A stretch of DNA of 11,221 bases from an uncultured Atopobium sp. Lineage in GTDB: Bacteria > Actinomycetota > Coriobacteriia > Coriobacteriales > Atopobiaceae. Shown here in pieces: positions 6,858-11,221 of this stretch. The stretch lies in assembly GCA_947252455.1 (NCBI GenBank), contig CAMXVQ010000039.1, positions 1-11,221 on the forward strand, given 5' to 3'. Numbering within the stretch: the stretch's first letter is position 1; the number at the start of each line of letters is the position of its first letter. The translations under genes were made by a program, and so were the position numbers. Below the pieces are notes generated by a model. It was not told the DNA's origin. It was given only the letters and a program-made list of their open reading frames with translations, and searched no databases.

Positions 6858-7298
6858 TTACTCGACCTTTCCTCCGGCTGCCTCAATTTTTGCTTTAGCA
6901 GAAGCAGAAACCTTATCAACAGATACGGTAAGTTTCTTAGAAAGTTCACCGTTACCTAAAACCTTAACAGGAATATAGGTGTGTTTAATTACACCTTTTT
7001 GTACTAATGTTTCATCGTTAACAGTTTCACCATCGGCAAACAAGGTGTTCAGACGATCAACATTAACAGGTGTGTATGCTACACGATTGTGATTAGTAAA
7101 ACCGGGAAGCTTAGGCAAACGCATAGCTAAAGGCTGCTGTCCACCTTCAAATCCGGCTCCTTTACCGCCACCAGCACGTGAAAGCTGACCTTTAGTACCA
7201 CGGCCAGCAGTTGTTCCAAAACCAGAAGAGTTTCCGCGACCAATGCGCTTACGTGATTTCTTGGAACCTTGTGCAGGACGAAGATCATTGAGTTGCAT
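6858..7298 (-). CDS. rplO: 50S ribosomal protein L15
   Basis: L15 is a late-assembly large-subunit protein. The 146-residue product has the glycine-rich, basic N-terminal half with GSKKSRKRIGRGNSSGFG and TAGRGTKGQLSRAGGGKG, the middle motif RLPKLPGFTN, and the C-terminal region ending SAKAKIEAAGGKVE. The length is standard. The ATG at 7298 has AGGAGC about 9 nt upstream, and that site overlaps the TAG stop of rpmD. The last codons (GGA GGA AAG) double as the secY ribosome-binding site. Confidence 0.97.
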   Translation of the reverse strand: MQLNDLRPAQGSKKSRKRIGRGNSSGFGTTAGRGTKGQLSRAGGGKGAGFEGGQQPLAMRLPKLPGFTNHNRVAYTPVNVDRLNTLFADGETVNDETLVQKGVIKHTYIPVKVLGNGELSKKLTVSVDKVSASAKAKIEAAGGKVE

Positions 7299-7309
7299 AT
7301 GTCTTGCTC

Positions 7310-7498
7310 CTAGTTCTCTTCAACCTCAACAAGGTGCTTTACCTTGAAGATCATTCCACGGACGCTTGGGTTATCAGGGAGAACCGAAACGTCACCAATT
7401 TTACGAAGACCCATTGCACGACAGGTCAATGTTTGATCTTTTTTCACAGATGCAACAGCACTGCGGACAAGCTTAACGCTTACTTTTTTATCAGCCAT
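7310..7498 (-). CDS. rpmD: 50S ribosomal protein L30
   Basis: L30 is a small large-subunit protein. The 62-residue product has the bacterial L30 pattern: a KKVSVKLVRSAVASVKKDQ opening, then GLRKIGDVSVLPDNPSVRGM and a C-terminal VKHLVEVEE strand. The length is typical of the bacterial short form. The ATG at 7498 has GGAGG about 10 nt upstream, in a 5-nt gap after the rpsE stop, so the site lies at the very end of rpsE. Its TAG stop is fused to the rplO Shine-Dalgarno. Confidence 0.96.
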   Translation of the reverse strand: MADKKVSVKLVRSAVASVKKDQTLTCRAMGLRKIGDVSVLPDNPSVRGMIFKVKHLVEVEEN

Positions 7499-7503
7499 GG
7501 TGC

Positions 7504-8025
7504 TTAGGCCTCCTTTCCATTAAACATCTCTTTTACGCTCATACCACGACGAGCAGCTGCTTCTTCGGGGCTTGTCAAAGATTGCAAGCCTTTTGCGGCA
7601 GCTTTAATCATGTTAAGAGCGTTGCCGGTACCCAATGACTTAGACAGTACATTGGTAATTCCTGCCATTTCAAACAAAGGACGAACAGGACCTCCAGCAA
7701 TAACACCAGTACCAGGTACAGCAGGTTGAATCAATACACAACCAGCACCATAGTGCTCTTTAACAGCATGAGGAACTGAACCATTTTCTGTGATAGGCAC
7801 ATGGAACATGTTCTTTTTTGCATCGTCCACAGCTTTTTGAATTGCTTGTGGAACCTCGGCAGACTTACCCATACCAATTCCTACATTGCCCTTGCCATCT
7901 CCTACAACAACAAGTGCAAGTAAGGACATACGACGTCCACCTTTTACAGTTTTAGATACGCGATGGATGTAAACTACGCGCTCCTGAAGCTCGGAGTCAT
8001 CCTGGCGCTTACGATCACGTGGCAT
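7504..8025 (-). CDS. rpsE: 30S ribosomal protein S5
   Basis: S5 helps form the mRNA entry site and affects decoding fidelity. The 173-residue product has the N-terminal S5 double-stranded-RNA-binding-like domain with IHRVSKTVKGGRRMSLLALV, the region where spectinomycin-resistance changes map in other bacteria, then VVGDGKGNVGIGMGKSAEVP. The C-terminal domain has PAVPGTGVIAGGPVRPLFE and NVLSKSLGTGN. The ATG at 8025 follows AGGAGG with 7-nt spacing, and the TAG stop of rplR overlaps that site. The loop residues show no obvious deletion. Confidence 0.97.
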   Translation of the reverse strand: MPRDRKRQDDSELQERVVYIHRVSKTVKGGRRMSLLALVVVGDGKGNVGIGMGKSAEVPQAIQKAVDDAKKNMFHVPITENGSVPHAVKEHYGAGCVLIQPAVPGTGVIAGGPVRPLFEMAGITNVLSKSLGTGNALNMIKAAAKGLQSLTSPEEAAARRGMSVKEMFNGKEA

Positions 8026-8036
8026 TCAAATTCCTC

Positions 8037-8405
8037 CTAGAACTTCAGACCCGCTTCGCGGGCACCTTCTGCCAAAGCCTTAATACGACCATGGTAAATG
8101 TGTCCACCACGATCAAAGGTAACTTCTTTTACGCCAGCGCTTAATGCACGCTCGGCAACAAGTTTACCTACAAGCTCTGCAGCTTCTTTATTTGAACCAA
8201 CTTTTACTTGACCTTTAATTTCTGCGGTTAAGGTAGAAACAGCGCAAATTACCTTAGCGTCACAGTCATCAATAACTTGAGCGTAAATATGAGCGTTTGT
8301 ACGATGCACGCTCAAACGAGGACGCTCAGCTGTTCCAAATACCTTGGAACGAACACGGCGTTTGCGGCGTTTAAGACCCGCAAGCTTAGCCTGGTTCTTG
8401 TTCAT
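8037..8405 (-). CDS. rplR: 50S ribosomal protein L18
   Basis: L18 binds 5S rRNA together with L5. The 122-residue product has the basic N-terminal tail (KLAGLKRRKRRVRSKVFGT), then ERPRLSVHRTNAHIYAQVID, and the C-terminal motif FDRGGHIYHGRIKALAEGAR with GLKF at the end. These are standard for the family. The ATG at 8405 has AAGGAGA about 6 nt upstream. The 60-nt gap to rplF contains only weak short hairpins. Confidence 0.97.
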   Translation of the reverse strand: MNKNQAKLAGLKRRKRRVRSKVFGTAERPRLSVHRTNAHIYAQVIDDCDAKVICAVSTLTAEIKGQVKVGSNKEAAELVGKLVAERALSAGVKEVTFDRGGHIYHGRIKALAEGAREAGLKF

Positions 8406-8465
8406 ACTTTCTCCTTCAACATGCCGCTACCTAACGGGGTAACAGACTTCCTAGGTGAAGTAAAA

Positions 8466-9002
8466 CTACTTAGCAGCCTTACCAAGTTTTCTGCGAATGC
8501 GTTCGCCTTCGTAGTGAATACCTTTACCCTTATAAGGCTCAGGAGGACGCTTAGAACGAATTTCAGCAGCAACTTGACCAACTTGCTCCTTAGAAATTCC
8601 CTTAACAACAATGTGAGTGTTATCAGGAACCTCAAATGACATTTCGGCTGGGCAAGGATAAATAACTGGGTGCGAGTAACCTAGAGATAAATCCAAGTCT
8701 TTACCTTTAAGTGAAGCACGATAACCAACACCAGCAAGCTCAAGACGCTTCTCAAAGCCTTCCGAAACACCGATTACCATGTTGTGAAGCAGGGTGCGTG
8801 TTAAACCTTGTTGAGCGTTAGCTTCTACCGTTGGCTCAGCAAGCTCAACCGTAAGCTCTTGACCCTCTTCTTTAATTACAACGAGCTCAGAAAATGTGCG
8901 CTTAAGCTCGCCTTTGCTGCCCTTAGCAACAACGTGAGTTCCGTCAATGGTCACCGTTACACCGGCTGGAACCAAGACAGGCTTCTTACCAATACGAGAC
9001 AT
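8466..9002 (-). CDS. rplF: 50S ribosomal protein L6
   Basis: L6 sits near the sarcin-ricin loop and the factor-binding site. The 178-residue protein starts MSRIGKKPVLVPAGVTV, has two repeats of the L6 fold, and ends with the signature region around RPPEPYKGKGIHYEGERIRR followed by KLGKAAK. Length and both ends match the family. The ATG at 9002 is preceded by AGGAGC about 6 nt upstream. The gap to the rpsH stop is 28 nt. Confidence 0.97.
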   Translation of the reverse strand: MSRIGKKPVLVPAGVTVTIDGTHVVAKGSKGELKRTFSELVVIKEEGQELTVELAEPTVEANAQQGLTRTLLHNMVIGVSEGFEKRLELAGVGYRASLKGKDLDLSLGYSHPVIYPCPAEMSFEVPDNTHIVVKGISKEQVGQVAAEIRSKRPPEPYKGKGIHYEGERIRRKLGKAAK

Positions 9003-9030
9003 TGTCTGCTCCTATCCAGATGAGTAACGA

Positions 9031-9429
9031 TTACCAAATATAGGCAATGACCTCGCCGCCAACGCCCAATTTACGAGCGTCACGATCGCACATCATGCCC
9101 TTAGAAGTTGAGATTACAGCAGTACCAAGACCGCCAAGAACACGCGGCAGTTTATCTGCTGAGGAGTAAATACGCAGACCGCATTTAGAAATACGGCGAA
9201 TACCGCGGATCACGCGGGCACGCTTTTCTCCATACTTAAGTGTAATGTGTAAAGTTTTTTGAGGTTTACTATCTTCAATCTCAAAGGACTCAATATACCC
9301 TTCCTCGCAGATTACGCGAGCTACCTCAGCAAGTACCTTGCTGGAGGGTAAAGAGACCTCAGGTTTACCTGCGGAGTTAGCGTTACGAATACGCGTTAAC
9401 ATGTCCGCTATGGGATCGGTAACCTTCAT
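9031..9429 (-). CDS. rpsH: 30S ribosomal protein S8
   Basis: S8 binds helix 21 of 16S rRNA and in Escherichia coli represses the spc operon by binding near the rplE start. The 132-residue product begins MKVTDPIADMLTRIRNA, has KTLHITLKYGEKRARVIRGI in the middle, and the C-terminal rRNA-binding motif GLGTAVISTSKGMMCDRDAR ending GGEVIAYIW. The ATG at 9429 follows AAGGAGAAGG. The 85-nt gap to rpsN shows no strong structure. Confidence 0.97.
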   Translation of the reverse strand: MKVTDPIADMLTRIRNANSAGKPEVSLPSSKVLAEVARVICEEGYIESFEIEDSKPQKTLHITLKYGEKRARVIRGIRRISKCGLRIYSSADKLPRVLGGLGTAVISTSKGMMCDRDARKLGVGGEVIAYIW

Positions 9430-9514
9430 AGATTCCTTCTCCTTCGTTCGTGATGAAACTGTGCATGTGGTTCACACTTTGCCCGTAGCAAAGATGCCTA
9501 CACACCAGAGCTTC

Positions 9515-9700
9515 CTACCAGCTTGCTTTGCGCACGCCAGGGAGCTCGCCTATACAAGCCATTTCGCGGAAGCAAACACGGCATAAACCAAACTTGCGAT
9601 ATACGCTGTGAGGACGTCCACAACGTTGGCAACGGTTTTGTGTGCGTGATGAAAACTTCGGCTCACGGTTTGCCTTGACGATCATCGATGTCTTAGCCAC
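9515..9700 (-). CDS. rpsN: 30S ribosomal protein S14, zinc-binding type Z (GTG start)
   Basis: S14 is a 30S head protein. This is the short 61-residue form with an intact zinc site, C24xxC27 and C40xxC43 (CQRCGR and GLCRVCFRE), and the family C-terminus ELPGVRKASW. The start is GTG (9698-9700), giving MAKTSMIVKAN, with AGGAGG at 9705-9710 just 4 nt upstream. The type-Z copy inside the ribosomal cluster is usual for Gram-positive bacteria; a zinc-free copy, if any, would be elsewhere. The gene is sometimes named rpsZ. Confidence 0.96.
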   Translation of the reverse strand: MAKTSMIVKANREPKFSSRTQNRCQRCGRPHSVYRKFGLCRVCFREMACIGELPGVRKASW

Positions 9701-9782
9701 AAATCCTCCTTTTACCTTGGCTTTATTACCAAAGCCTTACTATTGCTGCGCGGAGCACAGCCACTCCATCATCTACCAAATA
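9701..9782 (-). promoter_or_regulatory. rplE-rpsN intercistronic region with a small hairpin
   Basis: This 82-base gap contains a 6-bp stem on the minus strand (GGCTTT at 9731-9736 pairing with AAAGCC at 9719-9724) directly before the rpsN ribosome-binding site. There is no T tract, so it is unlikely to terminate. A regulatory or processing role is possible but unsupported beyond the structure. Confidence 0.25.
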
Positions 9783-10346
9783 CTATTTTTTGAACGGGAA
9801 GTTAAATGCAGCTAAAAGTGCACGACCTTCTTCGTCGGTAGATGCTGTAGTTACAACGGTAATGTCCATACCACGTGTGTGATCGACTTTATCGAAGTCA
9901 ATTTCCGCAAAGATGAGCTGCTCGGTTACGCCCATGGAGAAATTACCGTGGCCGTCAAAGCTCTTAGAGGAAATACCACGAAAGTCGCGGATACGTGGAA
10001 TAGCAATAGAAATAAGACGATCAAAGAACTCGTACATACGATCGCCACGAAGTGTTACTTTAGCGCCAATAGGCATACCAGCGCGAAGGTGGAAAGTAGC
10101 GATAGATTTACGAGCGTGGGTAACCATTGGTTGTTGACCAGTAATGTCACGAAGGTCTGATACAGCACCCTCGATTGCTTTGTGGTCGCCAGCGGCTTCG
10201 CCAACACCCATATTTACGACGATTTTCTCGATCTTTGGAATTTGGTTAACATTTTTGTACTCAAATTCCTTTTGAAGTACGTCGCGTACTTCGTCGAAGT
10301 ATTTTGCCTTTAATCGAGGCATGGCTTCGGTTGACTTCTTTGCCAT
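9783..10346 (-). CDS. rplE: 50S ribosomal protein L5
   Basis: L5 binds 5S rRNA and contacts S13 in an intersubunit bridge. The 187-residue product has PRLKAKYFDEVRDVLQKEF near the start, then PKIEKIVVNMGVGEA, ARKSIATFHLRAGMPIGAKV and the late motif FSMGVTEQLIFAEIDFDKVD, with FPFKK at the end. The start is ATG at 10346 with AGGAG about 7 nt upstream. An internal ATG at codon 9 is less likely. It is the first ribosomal gene in the cluster; the usual upstream neighbour rplX is absent, and a leader with two hairpins precedes it. Confidence 0.97.
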   Translation of the reverse strand: MAKKSTEAMPRLKAKYFDEVRDVLQKEFEYKNVNQIPKIEKIVVNMGVGEAAGDHKAIEGAVSDLRDITGQQPMVTHARKSIATFHLRAGMPIGAKVTLRGDRMYEFFDRLISIAIPRIRDFRGISSKSFDGHGNFSMGVTEQLIFAEIDFDKVDHTRGMDITVVTTASTDEEGRALLAAFNFPFKK

Positions 10347-10375
10347 AGGACACTCCTAAACTCTTGGGGTTTTAA

Positions 10376-10416
10376 GTGCGGGGATCGCCTCGCACCTCCC
10401 GACACCTTATCGGGAG
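10376..10416 (-). promoter_or_regulatory. Two-hairpin leader upstream of rplE
   Basis: On the minus strand a perfect 7-bp hairpin CTCCCGA / TCGGGAG (10396-10416, 7-nt loop) is followed directly by a second with 5-bp outer stem GTGCG / CGCAC (10376-10395), an A-C mismatch, and two inner G-C pairs. The 3' arm of the first can alternatively pair with GATCCCCG in the second. No T tract follows, so this is not a simple terminator. It lies between a TATAAT box and the rplE ribosome-binding site. In E. coli, S8 controls this operon at the rplE start; whether this structure serves S8 or L5 control here is inference. Confidence 0.5.
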
Positions 10417-10426
10417 CCTACCTGCA

Positions 10427-10432
10427 ATTATA
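10427..10432 (-). promoter_or_regulatory. Candidate -10 box for rplE operon
   Basis: The minus strand has a perfect TATAAT in an AT-rich stretch (TTTTATATAATTG). A start about 7 nt downstream gives a leader of roughly 75 nt that includes both hairpins. The -35 region at 16-18 nt spacing does not match TTGACA (AGGGGA), so the promoter would depend on other contacts. A perfect GTTGCAAC palindrome (10461-10468) and an imperfect dyad GGTA-N5-TACC (10469-10481) lie just upstream. Confidence 0.5.
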
Positions 10433-10593
10433 TAAAAGACACCTACGTATCCCCTATAAAGTTGCAACGGTAAATGATACCTGTTTCTCTTGTAGCATTT
10501 GCGTGCTGTTGGACGCATTTACAAAAACATCAGGATAATTCCATATTTCGGGCAGACGTTTGCCTTTTGACTACCATGTCACTTTAGCCAAAA

Positions 10594-10805
10594 CAAAACG
10601 TTTTGAGTAAAATTGCAAAAATACCCCGTTTGACACGAGTTCTGAAACCAAAAATTGCCCTTCGCACTGCTTTTGAGAGGTTCTCAAAACTGTGCCAATG
10701 CTTTTACCTGGGTAAATGCAAAACGCGTTTTTTGGTCCTGTGGTGCTGTGCCACAAAAACTCGTGTCAAACAAGGTTTTTTTCGAATATTAAGCAAAATG
10801 TTTTG
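10594..10805. repeat. 212-bp palindromic element with 48-bp imperfect inverted arms and internal hairpins
   Basis: Positions 10594-10641 and the reverse complement of 10758-10805 align without gaps over 48 bases with 39 identities. The inner 14 bases, GTTTGACACGAGTT, are identical, and the ends are CAAAACGTTTTG and CAAAATGTTTTG. Between the arms are an 8-bp continuation (ACCAAAAA at 10647-10654 with TTTTTGGT at 10729-10736) and three hairpins. These are 10664-10695 (perfect core TTTTGAGA / TCTCAAAA plus a GCAC / GTGC base), 10699-10720 (TTTACC / GGTAAA core) and 10739-10755 (TGTGG / CCACA). No convincing ORF, -10 box or clear target duplication is visible. It could be a MITE-like nonautonomous element, a structured RNA, or a cruciform terminator or chromosomal site. 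Confidence 0.7.
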
Positions 10806-10866
10806 TAAAAGCACGCCCGCAGAGACACGCGCGACGGCAAAAAGCCAGGTGGTGTGAGTGCGGGCG
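10806..10866 (-). terminator. Probable terminator hairpin after the LPXTG gene
   Basis: An 8-bp GC-rich inverted repeat pairs 10814-10821 with 10859-10866 (CGCCCGCA / TGCGGGCG). Nested inside are ACAC / GTGT and GGC-TTTTT-GCC. On the minus strand the closing arm is followed by TGCTTTTAC. It starts 32 nt past the surface-protein stop. The inner loop is long and the T run only four, so efficiency is uncertain. Confidence 0.5.
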
Positions 10867-10898
10867 GGATTTGGCGCTAAAGGTATGTACTGCTAGTG

Positions 10899-11221
10899 CT
10901 ACCTACGACGACGCTTGTGAGAAATGAGGCCAATTACAGATCCAAGCGTTACGCCAAGTGCACGGGCAAGTACCGAAAGCTCTGGAAGCACACAAGTGTC
11001 TCCAGTCTGGGGAAGTGCGCGTATATGGTTACGTGCAGGTGCAGGTGCAGGTACGGGTGCAGGTGCTGGAACCGGAGTCGGCTTCTGCTCTGGCGCAGGC
11101 GCGGGCGTGGGAGTTGGTACTGGCACTGGTGGCTTGGGCTCAGGCACTGGTGGCTGTGGCTCAGGCTCTGGCTGCGGTTGCGGCTCTGGCTGTGGTTCTG
11201 GCTGCGGTTGCGGCTCTGGCT
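10899..11221 (-). CDS. LPXTG-anchored surface protein (partial, C-terminal end)
   Basis: The frame is open from the right window edge to a TAG stop at 10899-10901; the start is outside the window. It encodes about 107 residues. First comes a Pro-rich stretch of PEPQ/PQPE-type dipeptides, then VPTPTPAPAPEQ and PVPAPAPVPAPAPA. Next is a sortase signal LPQTGD, a hydrophobic segment (VLARALGVTLGSVIGLI) and a basic tail HKRRRR. This is the typical cell-wall sorting signal of Gram-positive surface proteins: sortase cuts between T and G and links the protein to peptidoglycan. The Pro-rich part is a likely wall-spanning stalk. The function of the missing N-terminal part is unknown. GC content is clearly higher than in the ribosomal genes, mainly because of Pro and Ala codons. 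Confidence 0.9.
   Translation of the reverse strand, partial: PEPQPQPEPQPEPQPQPEPEPQPPVPEPKPPVPVPTPTPAPAPEQKPTPVPAPAPVPAPAPARNHIRALPQTGDTCVLPELSVLARALGVTLGSVIGLISHKRRRR
11172..11219. repeat. Tandem repeat in the surface-protein stalk
   Basis: An 18-base unit (CTGCGGTTGCGGCTCTGG on the plus strand) occurs at 11172-11189 and again at 11202-11219, separated by a related 12-base unit, giving a 30-base period that likely continues beyond the window. It encodes alternating Pro with Glu or Gln. All units are multiples of six bases, so changes in copy number keep the frame and would change only stalk length. Confidence 0.8.

Noticed and set aside
5402..10458. Shared TATAGGGGA-type motif near adk (5402-5412) and rplE (10449-10459)
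   Set aside because: Only about 10 bases match, and the copies face opposite ways relative to transcription, so chance is likely.
10551..10564. Imperfect palindrome GGCAGACGTTTGCC as a terminator or operator
   Set aside because: Only 4 bp pair at the ends with two mismatches inside; no gene on the plus strand would need a terminator here.
10571..10756. 61-residue open frame on the minus strand in the rplE upstream gap
   Set aside because: It lies almost wholly inside the palindromic element, has no good ribosome-binding site or recognisable domain, and its composition follows the repeats.
10629..10770. TTGACA hexamers in both arms of the palindrome as -35 promoter elements
   Set aside because: No TATAAT-like hexamer lies 16-18 bases downstream of either; the hexamers are part of the inverted repeat.
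10603..10857. 84-residue open frame on the plus strand in the same gap
   Set aside because: It is explained by the palindromic element; the start region lacks a Shine-Dalgarno and the product resembles no family I know.

Overview
This window carries a conserved ribosomal-protein/secretion/transcription gene block, all on the minus strand, so transcription runs from high to low coordinates. The order is rplE-rpsN-rpsH-rplF-rplR-rpsE-rpmD-rplO-secY // adk-map // infA-rpmJ-rpsM-rpsK-rpsD-rpoA-rplQ // ABC ATPase (partial). At the upstream (right) edge lies the 3' end of an LPXTG-anchored surface-protein gene. The moderate-to-low GC content, the Lys/Ala/Glu-rich tail on L17, the acidic linker in RpoA, the sortase-anchored protein ending in LPQTGD, and an ECF-type ATPase gene after rplQ suggest a Gram-positive actinobacterium. 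I favour class Coriobacteriia (Atopobium/Olsenella-like). This taxonomic call is inference from the proteins; no search was run.

Layout. 1-172: N-terminus of an ABC/ECF ATPase. 276-304: strong terminator after rplQ. 356-3699: alpha-operon-like group (rplQ, rpoA, rpsD, rpsK, rpsM, rpmJ, infA). 3700-3874: infA leader with a candidate promoter. 3875-5292: map and adk, joined by an ATGA stop/start overlap. 5293-5574: noncoding, holding the terminator that ends the secY unit and probably the adk promoter. 5575-10346: spc-operon-like group from secY back to rplE. 10347-10898: 552 bases without a gene. From the rplE side outward this last gap holds a two-hairpin leader, a TATAAT box, small dyads, a 212-bp structured palindromic element, and a GC-rich hairpin that probably ends the surface-protein transcript. 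10899-11221: the LPXTG protein tail.

The genes build both ribosomal subunits (S4, S5, S8, S11, S13, S14; L5, L6, L15, L17, L18, L30, L36) and supply the initiation factor IF-1, RNA polymerase alpha, the SecY channel, methionine aminopeptidase and adenylate kinase. Gene content is ordinary. The unusual parts are at the junctions. The normally continuous rplX-rplE junction is absent: rplE is preceded by a noncoding gap and an unrelated surface-protein gene. A 212-bp element with about 48-bp inverted arms (39/48 identical, no gaps) and internal hairpins sits in that gap. The secY/adk junction carries a terminator. map lacks a Shine-Dalgarno sequence and appears to rely on coupling to adk. Five genes appear to use GTG or TTG starts.
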